From Nanobdellota archaeon (GTDB taxonomy: Archaea > Nanobdellota > Nanobdellia > Pacearchaeales > GW2011-AR1): a stretch of 59,279 bases of DNA. Under the pieces are notes generated by a model, which was given only the letters and a program-made list of their open reading frames with translations, was not told where the DNA came from and did not search any database. This document shows, piece after piece, positions 9,965-19,975 of this stretch (the first letter of the stretch is position 1; each line of letters begins with the position of its first letter). The stretch lies in the NCBI GenBank assembly GCA_018817405.1, contig JAHITZ010000023.1:1-59279 (forward strand), written 5' to 3'. A program made the position numbers and the translations under genes.

Positions 9965-10147
9965 GCTGTAAATTTTTTTACATATATAAACTTATACTAA
10001 ACCAACTATTTTTTTAGGTTTTGTGGTTGCTGGTTTACTATTAGCGGACCAATAAAGCAGCCAAAGAATTTAATTGGTCTGATATACTGAAAAAACAAGT
10101 ACAAAAAGCGTAGAAAAAGATTTAAACTAAATAAACAAACTCTTAAG

Positions 10148-11248
10148 ATGAAAAAAAGAATCTGCTTCTTTAGCATAGGATTTGCGTTTAATAGACTTGT
10201 AAGAATGAAATATTATGAAAAAATCTTTCCAAAGGAGGTTGAAATATTTCTATTTACTACAGACAAATACAAAGGAAAAGAAAAAGACCATTACCAATTT
10301 CAATGGGACTTAAAACGGACAAAAATCCATGTCGAAGAATACGGACCAGCCACATTGCCATTCAGATTAAGAAACTTTTGCAATGAAAATAAAATTGAAA
10401 GATTAGTTAATCTGGGATACTTTACAAGCTGCCTACTGCTTTTTTATGCCACTATCTTTTCAAGTAGAGATTTCATCATGAACCATTGCGCAAACATTGG
10501 GTATAAAATAAAATCATTTAAAGATGTTTTTGTGGTCCTGTTCAGATACTTGGCATTTGTATTCTTTCTTTTTTCTGCAAACAAAACAATTTTTGTAGAT
10601 TATGGGGAATATAGAATATACGAAAAACTGGTCCGCTTCCATTTGCTCTCTTTAAGTAGAATAAGCTACCTCCCAGCACCAGTTAACACAGAGCTTTTTA
10701 TACCAAAAAACAGAAAAGCGACTAGGAAAAAACTGAAATTGCCATTAAATAAGAAAATAGTTATATTTGTAGATAGAGTAACACACGAGAAAGGATCAGA
10801 CCTATTTAAAGAAGTTGTAGAATCAAACCAAGATATTCTTTTTGTTATCATTGGGAGAATAATTGATAAAGAATATATGAATCTAAAAACGAAGAATTAT
10901 ATCCACATAGAAAAAAAATCTTCAAAAGAACTTGTTGATTATTACAATGCAGCAGACATGTTTTACCATCTTCACAGAGTTAAAAGAGCAGGAATAGACT
11001 TGACAACTGTCGAATCTTTATCAGTGGGCACACCAGCCATTATTCCTTTCCGCGAGGGTATTCCTGGAGTAGATGGTTTATTTCAAGTGCCATTTTCACT
11101 TGAGAGCGCAAATAAAACATTAAGAAATTTCTTTAAATTATCTGAAAAGCAAAAAAAAGCCTTTTCGAAGAAAACAAGAGAATACGCAAAAAAATATTAT
11201 TCTGATGATGCAAATAAAGAAGGGTATATAAAATCTTATCTGGCTTGA
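10148..11248 (+). CDS. Glycosyltransferase, GT4-like (GT-B)
   Basis: KKIVIFVDRVTHEKGSDLFKEVV; TTVESLSVGTPAIIPFREGIPGV. Confidence 0.7.
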   Translation: MKKRICFFSIGFAFNRLVRMKYYEKIFPKEVEIFLFTTDKYKGKEKDHYQFQWDLKRTKIHVEEYGPATLPFRLRNFCNENKIERLVNLGYFTSCLLLFYATIFSSRDFIMNHCANIGYKIKSFKDVFVVLFRYLAFVFFLFSANKTIFVDYGEYRIYEKLVRFHLLSLSRISYLPAPVNTELFIPKNRKATRKKLKLPLNKKIVIFVDRVTHEKGSDLFKEVVESNQDILFVIIGRIIDKEYMNLKTKNYIHIEKKSSKELVDYYNAADMFYHLHRVKRAGIDLTTVESLSVGTPAIIPFREGIPGVDGLFQVPFSLESANKTLRNFFKLSEKQKKAFSKKTREYAKKYYSDDANKEGYIKSYLA

Positions 11249-11251
11249 TAA

Positions 11252-11893
11252 TCACTTATAACATCTAGCAATCGCCGTTATTTCGTATGGAAAAAATTTT
11301 CCCAGTATTTTTTCAATTTTCCATCTTAAGCTTGGAAAAAATAAAAACAACGCACTTATTATCTGACTCGAATGATGCCCTTGCACAATTTCTATCTCTT
11401 TAAAACCATTAGCAACAAGAATGTTATGGAGAGCAATCTTAGGATAAGGCCTAACATGCGTATAATCCTCAAAAAATTTCTTAAAAGAATAATTTGGCAC
11501 GGTCAAAACAACTCTTCCGCCATTTTTAAGAACACGCAAAAATTCCAGAATAGCAATTTCCGGTTCTTTTAAATGTTCAAGAACGTGAAAACAAACAACA
11601 GTATCAAAATAATTATCACTGTATGGCACTTTTTTGTTAAGATCCCCAAATTTTATTTTTGGATGTTTGATTTTTTTAACATCCACGCCGTAAAGGTCTA
11701 CCGCGTCCGGTTTCAGATTAAAAAATTCACAATAACCACATCCAGCATCAAGCACCCTCTTCCCTTGAACATGAGACCATCGTTCTTTCAATAAATTCTT
11801 AAAATGCTCATCACTTTTTTGTTTCAATAACTTCTCAGAAAAAAAACCTTTCAAGTAGGACAACCCCTTCCTTTTCTTGTATTTGTCTTTCAT
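11252..11893 (-). CDS. Class I SAM-dependent methyltransferase
   Basis: KRVLDAGCGYCEFFNLKP...DTVVCFHVLEHLKEPEIAI. Confidence 0.8.
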   Translation of the reverse strand: MKDKYKKRKGLSYLKGFFSEKLLKQKSDEHFKNLLKERWSHVQGKRVLDAGCGYCEFFNLKPDAVDLYGVDVKKIKHPKIKFGDLNKKVPYSDNYFDTVVCFHVLEHLKEPEIAILEFLRVLKNGGRVVLTVPNYSFKKFFEDYTHVRPYPKIALHNILVANGFKEIEIVQGHHSSQIISALFLFFPSLRWKIEKILGKFFPYEITAIARCYK

Positions 11894-11967
11894 TAAGTAG
11901 TGATACTCGCAGTCATTTTAAACTTAACGATAAAAATGTTTTTAAAAGAGATATCTCTTCCAAAAAG

Positions 11968-13101
11968 ATGAACTTCAGAGAAACTTTTTGGTTTGAGAAG
12001 CCAAGAGAACTTTTCCTCCTATTTGAGTATTTGTTATGGTTACTCGTAGATCCTTCAAAATTTAAAAGAATAGATAACTCGCAAATAAAAAAAGTTCTCA
12101 TAATTCATTTAGGAGCGTTAGGGGAATTATTGATTACAACACCATTAATTTCTTCTCTTCAAAAAAAATTAGATTGCAAAATAACTGCCATGGTAAAAAA
12201 AGAGATGGAAAAAGGACTAAAAAATAATCCCCATGTTTCTGAGATTATAATCTACAAAGATTCATTTAACGAGAATTTGAACAATTTAAAAAACAAGAAT
12301 TTTGATTTAGCAGTTATAGTGAATCCAGCATCATTCAAAATGGGTATCTTATGTTGGAAAGCAGGAATAAAATACAGAATAGGGGGCTTTACCGGACTAA
12401 AAAGATTTCCAGCAATTTTGTTTACAAGAAGGGCATTACACATTTCTAAAAAACATTCTCTAGAACACTGTCTGGACATTATCCGGAAAATAGGCATTGA
12501 AACTACAAATCCAAAAATAGAATTTTACTTTTCAAAAAATGCCTTGACAACAGCCAATCAAAAACTAAAAAAACTAAAAATAAAAGATTATATAATTGTC
12601 CACCCAGGATTTGGAAAAGACGAATACCCTTCAAGATTGTGGCCATCTGAGAGATACGCCAGAGTCATAGACTCTTTAACAGGCAAATATAATTTTTTTG
12701 TTTTATTAACCGGAACACTAGAAGAAAAAACAATTATTGAAAGTGTATACAACAAACTCAAAAATAAAAAAAAGGTTAAAATAACCCCTGGAATGTTTTC
12801 TCTTGAAGAAATTGGTGTTGTTCTTTCAAAAGCACGATTACTTATCGCGCCCTCAACCTCAGTAGTCCACATAGCATCTTCATTTAATGTTCCAATAGTA
12901 AATCTAATTCCAAAAAAAAGAGATTTGTATGAGTGGCGCCCTTGGATGAAAAAGGAAGATTACAGGGTTTTGTTCAGTTCTAAAACAAAATTCAATCCAA
13001 ACGTTCCAGCAGAATTTGCGAATGAAGGATTGTTGGAAATAACCCCAGAAGAAGTTATAAAGACAGCCGAAACTTTATTAAAAAAGAAAATGCAAAGATA
13101 A
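11968..13101 (+). CDS. GT9-family (heptosyltransferase-like) glycosyltransferase
   Basis: KKVLIIHLGALGELLITTPLISSLQKKL; IIVHPGFGKDEYPSRLWPSERYARVI; IAPSTSVVHIASSFNVPIVNLI. Confidence 0.8.
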   Translation: MNFRETFWFEKPRELFLLFEYLLWLLVDPSKFKRIDNSQIKKVLIIHLGALGELLITTPLISSLQKKLDCKITAMVKKEMEKGLKNNPHVSEIIIYKDSFNENLNNLKNKNFDLAVIVNPASFKMGILCWKAGIKYRIGGFTGLKRFPAILFTRRALHISKKHSLEHCLDIIRKIGIETTNPKIEFYFSKNALTTANQKLKKLKIKDYIIVHPGFGKDEYPSRLWPSERYARVIDSLTGKYNFFVLLTGTLEEKTIIESVYNKLKNKKKVKITPGMFSLEEIGVVLSKARLLIAPSTSVVHIASSFNVPIVNLIPKKRDLYEWRPWMKKEDYRVLFSSKTKFNPNVPAEFANEGLLEITPEEVIKTAETLLKKKMQR

Positions 13102-13158
13102 AACAGGATATAAATATTTAAATAACTTAAATTTAAATCTAAAAGAGAGGTAAACAAA

Positions 13159-14226
13159 ATGAAGGTGGCAATTGTCGGCGGAGGCATTTTTGGAGTAACA
13201 ATAGCAACAGTCCTAGCAAAAAACGACTGCAAGGTAGATTTATACGAGAAAGAACCGGATATTTTTACTCACGCATCTGGAATAAATCAGTATAGGTTAC
13301 ATAGAGGATATCATTATCCAAGAAGTACAGAAACCATACTTACTTGCCTTAGAGGAGAACCAGAATTTGCAGAAATGTATGGAGACGCAGTTCTAGATGA
13401 TGAAATAGAGCATTATTACTGTATTGCAAAAGAAGGTAGCAAAATTAGTGGAGAAGATTGTAAGAAAATATTTGACCGGTTCTCTTTAGAGCATGAAGAG
13501 ATGGATTCCGGAGTAGTAAATAAAGACAAGATTTCCTTTAGTACAAAGGTAAAAGAATTTCTTTTTGATCCTGTTGCTTTAAAGAAGATATGTTGGAATA
13601 ATCTCAACCAGTCTGGAGTAAATGTTTTACTTAACACAAAAGCTCTTCCAGAAAATTTGAAAGATTATGATTTGGTAGTTGTTGCAACATACTGTGATAA
13701 CAACTCCTGGCTTCATGACTCTCCAAGTTCCAAAAAACCATACCAATATGAGGTTTGTGAAAAGCTTGTTCTTAAATTGCCTGAGAAATTCAGTAAAAAA
13801 AGTGTAGTGATCCTAGATGGCGCTTTTATGTGTATAGACCCTTTTGGAAGAACAGGTTATCATGCAATGGGAAATGTAGTTCATGCAATTCATGATAGGC
13901 AGATTGCAAACAGTGTAGAAATAGAAGCGAAATACAAGCAAGTTCTGAACAAAGGAGTAATAAAAAATCCCTCCCTAACAAATTACAATAATTTTATCGA
14001 ATCTGCAGTAGAATACTTTCCAGGAATAGAAAAAGCAGAACATGAAGGTTCAATGTTCACAATTAGAACAGTTCTTCCATTTAGGGACCACGACGACGCA
14101 AGACCAACAGTTGTCGAGCAGATAAGAAATAATTTAGTCACTGTCTTTTCTGGAAAAATTCCAACATGTGTAGATGCAGCATATCAAGTTTTAAATATTG
14201 TGAAATTTAGGAAAGAAGGACGATGA
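13159..14226 (+). CDS. FAD-dependent oxidoreductase (DAO family)
   Basis: MKVAIVGGGIFGVTIATVLAKNDCKVDLYEKEP Rossmann GxGxxG; SD-like gagaggt upstream. Confidence 0.8.
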   Translation: MKVAIVGGGIFGVTIATVLAKNDCKVDLYEKEPDIFTHASGINQYRLHRGYHYPRSTETILTCLRGEPEFAEMYGDAVLDDEIEHYYCIAKEGSKISGEDCKKIFDRFSLEHEEMDSGVVNKDKISFSTKVKEFLFDPVALKKICWNNLNQSGVNVLLNTKALPENLKDYDLVVVATYCDNNSWLHDSPSSKKPYQYEVCEKLVLKLPEKFSKKSVVILDGAFMCIDPFGRTGYHAMGNVVHAIHDRQIANSVEIEAKYKQVLNKGVIKNPSLTNYNNFIESAVEYFPGIEKAEHEGSMFTIRTVLPFRDHDDARPTVVEQIRNNLVTVFSGKIPTCVDAAYQVLNIVKFRKEGR

Positions 14227-15101
14227 AAATAGGGATTATCGGCGCTGGAAATTGGGGAAAAAATTTATTGAGGGTTTTTAATGATTTCGCAAGCGTCAAA
14301 TGGTGTGCAAAAAAGACAGACACTATCTGGGTAAACTCAAACTATCCTCAGATCAAAACAACGTTGGATTATAGAGAAATTTTAAAAGACGAAGAAGTAA
14401 AAGCAGTTGTTATTTCTACACCAATTAAAGAACTTTCCACCATAGCCTACGAATCACTGAAAGCGGGAAAACATGTTTTTCTAGAAAAGCCAATGGCTCA
14501 AAATGCAGAAGAAGCAAAAAAACTTATCGAGATCGCAAATGAAAAAATTTTATTTATTGGTTATGTTTATTTGTATCATCCTATTTTCCAGAGAATTAAA
14601 AAAATAATCTCTAGTGACCCCCCTGTACAGATAGACACCAATTGGAGAAAGTTTGGAACGTTTGATAATGATATCATTCTTAATCTTGTTTCACACGATT
14701 TATCCATATTGGTTGGTTTATTTGGGTCTGTCCCAGAGAGAACGAAAATAGTGCGAAAAGAAAAAATTATATCAGAAATAGACGTTATCGCGCTAGATTT
14801 AGAATTTAACAGCGGAAAAAAGGCAACAATAAATATCAATAGGGCACACCCTTTGAAAAGTAAAGAAGTAAGGATAAAAACAGAAAGTGGAAAAATTCTT
14901 TATTGGATAGATGAAAAGCTTGATGAATTAGATAAACAAAAAAACTGTTTCGAACTTAGGTTTGAAAATGAAGAAGAAAGTTTGAAAATGGAATGTCTGG
15001 AATTTTTGAGGTCTGTTGAAGAAAACACCGAGCCAATTTCAAACGGCAAATTAGGTCTTCAAATTCTAGAAATTCTAGAAACCTTGAAAAGTGGAGACTA
15101 A
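14223..15101 (+). CDS. Gfo/Idh/MocA-family oxidoreductase
   Basis: MKIGIIGAGNWGKNLLRVF, AVVISTPIKELSTIAYESLKAGKHVFLEKPMAQNAEEAKKL; ATGA-type overlap with previous gene. Confidence 0.85.
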   Translation: MKIGIIGAGNWGKNLLRVFNDFASVKWCAKKTDTIWVNSNYPQIKTTLDYREILKDEEVKAVVISTPIKELSTIAYESLKAGKHVFLEKPMAQNAEEAKKLIEIANEKILFIGYVYLYHPIFQRIKKIISSDPPVQIDTNWRKFGTFDNDIILNLVSHDLSILVGLFGSVPERTKIVRKEKIISEIDVIALDLEFNSGKKATININRAHPLKSKEVRIKTESGKILYWIDEKLDELDKQKNCFELRFENEEESLKMECLEFLRSVEENTEPISNGKLGLQILEILETLKSGD

Positions 15102-15102
15102 C

Positions 15103-16296
15103 ATGAAAAAAAAACTTAAGGCTTTATATGTGAGTCATGCTCAGATAGAAGCAGGAGGAGCCGAGATAAGTTTAAAGACTCTTGCAAACCAGTTTAAAAA
15201 AGATGGCCATGAAATTGTTTACGCTTCAATTGAGAAAGACCCAGATTTCAAAACACATGTTTTCAAAAAATTCCGTCCGATATACTCTTTTGAATTATAT
15301 GAAATGTATCTTTCGAGATTTCTCGTAGAGGTTATAAAAAAAGAAAAACCAGATATAATTCATGCAAATGATAGATTTGCGATTATTCCATCAGTAATCG
15401 CAGCTAAAAAGGCAAATCTTCCAGTAGCAACACATTTTAGGGATTTTTCTTTAATGACAACAACCGGTCTCCCATACATTCCAAACCATGGATATCTTAA
15501 GTCTTTTGGATACAGGGAGATATTAAGAACAGTGCCTCTAAAAAGGCTTTTATGGGACCTGTACAAATATACTTACATAAAAAGAAGATACAAAATAATA
15601 AATCAGGCAGATGCAAAAATAGCAATAAGCAAGGCCATACAAGAATGGTTGGAAAAATGTGGGATTTTTAATTCAGTTGTACTGCCCAATCCAATCTCTC
15701 CTGAAAAACCAAAGAAAACACTATCTCGAAATAAAATAAGAAAAGAATGGGGGATACCTGATGATGCTACAGTTGTATTATTCTTGGGCGGCCTTTCTAT
15801 TGGGAAGGGAGTTGATATGGTTTTAAAGATAATAAAAGAATCAAATCGTCTTAAGGAAAGAGTTTATTTTCTTTTGTTCGGAGGAGGTATCGAGGAAGAA
15901 ACAATAAAAGAGCTAGCTAAAAAAAATAGTCGAGTAATTTACAAGGGGAGAATTTCCCACGATGAAATCTATAAGTCCTATGAAGCCTCAGATATTGTAC
16001 TTCTCCCTTCTAAGATGGAACCTTTTAGCAGAATTGTAATAGAATCAATGTCTATGGGAAAACCTGTAATCAGTTCAAATACGGGCGGAGGGAAAGAAGC
16101 AATAACAAATGGAAAATCAGGATTTTTGGCTGACCCTGAAAATGTTGAAGAATGGATAAATGCAATAAATCAATTAATCCAAGACAAAAAGCTAACAAAA
16201 AAATTTAAATTCAAATACCCTGGAATAATCAAAAGATACTCTCCAGATGAATCGTATAAACAATTTTTAGATTTATATAGGGGATTAATTAAATAA
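15103..16296 (+). CDS. GT4-family glycosyltransferase
   Basis: AGGAEISLKTLANQFKKDGHE; VVLFLGGLSIGKGVDMVL; LLPSKMEPFSRIVIESMSMGKPVISSNTGGGKEAI. Confidence 0.85.
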   Translation: MKKKLKALYVSHAQIEAGGAEISLKTLANQFKKDGHEIVYASIEKDPDFKTHVFKKFRPIYSFELYEMYLSRFLVEVIKKEKPDIIHANDRFAIIPSVIAAKKANLPVATHFRDFSLMTTTGLPYIPNHGYLKSFGYREILRTVPLKRLLWDLYKYTYIKRRYKIINQADAKIAISKAIQEWLEKCGIFNSVVLPNPISPEKPKKTLSRNKIRKEWGIPDDATVVLFLGGLSIGKGVDMVLKIIKESNRLKERVYFLLFGGGIEEETIKELAKKNSRVIYKGRISHDEIYKSYEASDIVLLPSKMEPFSRIVIESMSMGKPVISSNTGGGKEAITNGKSGFLADPENVEEWINAINQLIQDKKLTKKFKFKYPGIIKRYSPDESYKQFLDLYRGLIK

Positions 16297-16359
16297 TTCT
16301 TCTGAAATCAGCAAGCATATAAATAATAAGGATGTATGTAGATATAGTTGAAAAATCAG

Positions 16360-18147
16360 TCAGTAAAAACCCACAAACTTACCCAATAAAATCTCTTTTA
16401 ATTCTAAAACTTTTTCTGTTTCAGATTGAGATAAATCATTTTCTTCATCCTTATCATTTTCCAAATTAAATAATTCATATTTTGAATCATCTTTGTAATA
16501 TATTAACTTCCAGTTATCTTTTATTACAGCAAAGACATTATGTTCGCTTTTGCTTAACTCTTCCTTATTTATCCTTCCAGTTTCAGAGAATATGACTCTA
16601 TCTTCTGTTTCCTCGCCATCAATCATTGGAATTATCGATACCCCATCAAGTTTTTCATAACTTTCATCAATGTTAATCCCTGCCAAATCTAAAAATGTAG
16701 GCAGCACGTCAACACTGCTAATCCTTGTGCCCACTATTATTTGTTTTCCATTAGGAAGACACAATATACAAAACGAATTGAGAGAGTAATTGTATAAATA
16801 ACAGCCATACATCGCCTCACCCCTTCTTTCCCCATTGCTTGTTCCATGGTCAGAATTAATAATAACAATTGTATTTTTTCTTAATCCAAGTTTATTTAAC
16901 TCTTCAAAAATAAGTTTAACATACTCATCTATTTCTGGAAGGAATGAATTATACATCCTTACATTCTCTTCTTTTCTATTAAAGTAATTATCATCAAAAT
17001 CATGATAAACTTTAGCAATATTTTTTACAGTATTCCTATGGATATGTGCTGGTTGTAGATGGAGAAAGAACTTTTCTTTCGATGCGGCTTCTCGCAGCAT
17101 TCGCAAACCACTAGCGTTAATATCAATGACCTTTTCATCATAAATATTAATATTCTCATAACCTTGATGAGGGATTATTGATTTGTTATAAATGTTCGCA
17201 GAAGTATAATAGCCAGCATCTTTCATATATTGTGCAAGGGTTTTACATTTGTCTTTTTTGAACCTAAACATATTGAAATATGAATTCACTCCGTTTCTCG
17301 AAGGAAGAAGGCCAGAAAGCATTGCATGCATTGATGCAATAGTATAAGGCGCAGCAGTCATCATGTTGGGAAAGAAAATATTCTCTTTTGAAATTTTGTT
17401 AACTGTCGGACACAAATCTATTCTATCTCTTCGCATTCCATCGAGCGTAATCAGAATAAAGTTTGGCTTACTCTCCCGAATCCTTTTTTTTAAGATTAAA
17501 AAGACTCTTTCTCTTGCATTTGTAGGATAATCTGAAAAAACTTTTTTTTCTTCAATAATCTCAAATTTATTTTTTAGAATTTCATACTTCTTATCCCAGG
17601 TGTTGTTCATAACATCTGAAGCTTGACTTTCAAAAAATAGATACCCTCCTTCATTGAGCATCAAAATAATCTTATCTATGTACTGTTCGAATGAGAGTTT
17701 TGATAGGCCATCTGCAACATCATCAGCTGCAAATGAGAAAATAGAATCATACTTTTTTTCTGTTGAAAATTTTTCAAATCCTTCTGGATAAAAAGTTACA
17801 TTGTCTATTTCTAAAAACTTTTTAACCTCATTCCCTATATCAATCAGATAAGGGTTAATTTCTACACCCTCAATATTCCTGACTGACTGAGAAATTTGTA
17901 AATCGACAAATCCAACATTACACCCTATATCAAGGACAGTATACTCAGATTTCAAATATTTTTTAAGACCATATTCTTCAATTCTTTGTTTTGTATTTCT
18001 TTGTCCTTTAATCCCAATTTCTTCAAAAGACTGGTATAAATCTCCCAATCCATAAATTAAGTGTTTCCACTCTTGCCTTTGTCTTTCTAGATGTTTCTTT
18101 ATCTTATTTAACAATTGTTCTTTATCCATCTTTTCTTTAAGCTGCAT
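16360..18147 (-). CDS. Fusion: N-terminal SAM methyltransferase + C-terminal alkaline-phosphatase/sulfatase-superfamily domain
   Basis: YTVLDIGCNVGFVDLQIS...IEGVEINPYLIDIG, then KPNFILITLDGMRRDRIDLCPTVNKISKENIFFPNMMTAAPYTIASMHAMLSGLLPSRNGV...INSDHGTSNGERRG. Confidence 0.85.
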   Translation of the reverse strand: MQLKEKMDKEQLLNKIKKHLERQRQEWKHLIYGLGDLYQSFEEIGIKGQRNTKQRIEEYGLKKYLKSEYTVLDIGCNVGFVDLQISQSVRNIEGVEINPYLIDIGNEVKKFLEIDNVTFYPEGFEKFSTEKKYDSIFSFAADDVADGLSKLSFEQYIDKIILMLNEGGYLFFESQASDVMNNTWDKKYEILKNKFEIIEEKKVFSDYPTNARERVFLILKKRIRESKPNFILITLDGMRRDRIDLCPTVNKISKENIFFPNMMTAAPYTIASMHAMLSGLLPSRNGVNSYFNMFRFKKDKCKTLAQYMKDAGYYTSANIYNKSIIPHQGYENINIYDEKVIDINASGLRMLREAASKEKFFLHLQPAHIHRNTVKNIAKVYHDFDDNYFNRKEENVRMYNSFLPEIDEYVKLIFEELNKLGLRKNTIVIINSDHGTSNGERRGEAMYGCYLYNYSLNSFCILCLPNGKQIIVGTRISSVDVLPTFLDLAGINIDESYEKLDGVSIIPMIDGEETEDRVIFSETGRINKEELSKSEHNVFAVIKDNWKLIYYKDDSKYELFNLENDKDEENDLSQSETEKVLELKEILLGKFVGFY

Positions 18148-18278
18148 AAATTCTATAACCCAGTTAGTTATTTTTACAAAAAAGAAAGGGGATTATAAAT
18201 TTATTGGTTAATTAATAAAACATACAAATAGGAGTAATCTGCCTAAAAATTTATAAACAAATCAAAGTTACAACTTAA

Positions 18279-19697
18279 ATGAAACAAAAAAAGCCGGATA
18301 TACTCTTTATTATGATGGATGGATTAAGACCTAAAAATCTAAGTTTTTGTGGTTATGGACGAAAAACCTCGCCGAACATAGACTCACTGGCAAAACAGGG
18401 TATTTTCTTTGAAAATACTTTTTCATCATACAATAGCACATATAAATCTGTTTTATCAATCATCACAGGCAGGCATGTTTTATCACAAGAGTTTAGCCCA
18501 TATCATACTAAAGAAGAAATGAAACTCTTCTTCAATTCAGGAGGAATCCTCTTACAAAAAATTCTAAAAAAGAAAGGGTATAAAACATACTGCTTTAAAA
18601 AATTATACGGATGGCAAAATGATGGATTTGATTATACTTTCAAACAAACTGCCCAAGAAAAGTCAAAAAAAGGAACTTCCATCTTAGGTCTAAAAAAGTT
18701 CCCCCCCTTATACAAATCGTTAGAATACTTATTTCAAAATTTCGTTCCCAAAGAAGTTGCCAATCTCGCGAGGATGACCAGGAGGAAATCAGACAGCAAG
18801 ACAATCACAAATAATGCAATCAAAATTATAAATGAAATGAGAGAAGGAGATAATTTTTTTATGTGGCTAGATTATATGGATACCCATGCACCATATCGTA
18901 GCCCAATAAAATTTAAGAAATTCAAAGCAGAAAAAGAAAGTGAAAAAATTTTAGATATCCTTGCTAAAAAAGATTACGACGAAAAACTGATGAATTCTTT
19001 CAGGAATTGGTTTTCTGGATTTACTGTAGAAGATATAATCGCGGAATATGATAATACCATCGCCTATAACGATTATCTGATAGGAAAAGTTATTGATTCT
19101 CTAAAACAAAAAGGAATTTTTGAAAATACAATTATCTTTTTTTTCTCAGATCATGGGGAGAGTCATACAGAGCATGAATCCTATTTTGAACACTACGGGA
19201 TATATGGCGTGACTTTTCATGTCCCTCTGATAATTGTCGGCAAAGGCGTCCCAAGGGGTATTAAGGTAAAAGGTCTTACACAACTTACAGATATTGCGCC
19301 AACCCTCCTCAGTTTATTAAAAATAAATCACACCCCTCTTCTATTTGATGGGAAAAATTTGTTGCCACTCATGTTTGGAAAAAAAGATAAGATTAGAGAA
19401 TCAGTTTTTATGGAAGAATACACACTTGGAATGAAAAGAAGAGCTATCAGAAATGACAAATATATGTATGCAGAATGTCCAGAAGAAAAATATTCCATTT
19501 GTTCCCATTGTAATACTTCTCATGGGGATATCATTTCCCTATATGATTTAGAAAAAGACCCAGAAGAGAATGTAAACATAGCAAATAAAAATAAAAAAAT
19601 TCTAATTGAAATGAAGTCAAAATTAGATGAAAAAATAAAGGAGCTGAAAACGATAAATGAAAAAAGAAAAATCCAAATAGCTTTATCTAAACTCTAA
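18279..19697 (+). CDS. Alkaline-phosphatase/sulfatase-superfamily protein
   Basis: KPDILFIMMDGLRPKNLSFCGYGRKTSPNIDSLAKQGIFFENTFSSYNSTYKSVLSIITGRHV; FFFSDHGESHTEHESYFEHYGIYG. Confidence 0.85.
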   Translation: MKQKKPDILFIMMDGLRPKNLSFCGYGRKTSPNIDSLAKQGIFFENTFSSYNSTYKSVLSIITGRHVLSQEFSPYHTKEEMKLFFNSGGILLQKILKKKGYKTYCFKKLYGWQNDGFDYTFKQTAQEKSKKGTSILGLKKFPPLYKSLEYLFQNFVPKEVANLARMTRRKSDSKTITNNAIKIINEMREGDNFFMWLDYMDTHAPYRSPIKFKKFKAEKESEKILDILAKKDYDEKLMNSFRNWFSGFTVEDIIAEYDNTIAYNDYLIGKVIDSLKQKGIFENTIIFFFSDHGESHTEHESYFEHYGIYGVTFHVPLIIVGKGVPRGIKVKGLTQLTDIAPTLLSLLKINHTPLLFDGKNLLPLMFGKKDKIRESVFMEEYTLGMKRRAIRNDKYMYAECPEEKYSICSHCNTSHGDIISLYDLEKDPEENVNIANKNKKILIEMKSKLDEKIKELKTINEKRKIQIALSKL

Positions 19698-19746
19698 AAG
19701 ATGCATTACACAAAATTTAAAAAGAAAAAAATATAAAAAGTAAAGA

Positions 19747-19965
19747 ATGGCAAAAGAGGTAAACCTATCAATCCCAGATGAACTGGCAGAAAGAATAGAC
19801 GAAAAAATAAAAGGGACTGATTTTAATTCTATCTCTGATTATATCCTTTATATTCTAAAGCAGGTTATTTCTACAAAAGAAAAAGCGATAAAAAATGAAC
19901 AGATTTATAAAGAAGAAGAAGAAGAAGAGATAAAAAGAAATTTAAAAGAGTTGGGATATATCTAA
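19747..19965 (+). CDS. Ribbon-helix-helix-like small protein with acidic/LGY tail
   Basis: AKEVNLSIPDELAERIDEKIKGTDFNSISDYILYILKQV; tail EEEEEEIKRNLKELGYI. Confidence 0.6.
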   Translation: MAKEVNLSIPDELAERIDEKIKGTDFNSISDYILYILKQVISTKEKAIKNEQIYKEEEEEEIKRNLKELGYI

Positions 19966-19975
19966 GAATATCCCT

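Noticed and set aside
10051-10095. Inverted repeat GACCAAT...ATTGGTC upstream of the 10148 gene
   Set aside because: Only 7 bp with a long loop; compatible with chance in intergenic DNA.
16360-19697. Classical formylglycine sulfatases
   Set aside because: CxPxR/SxPxR signature absent; Thr at the nucleophile position in both proteins.
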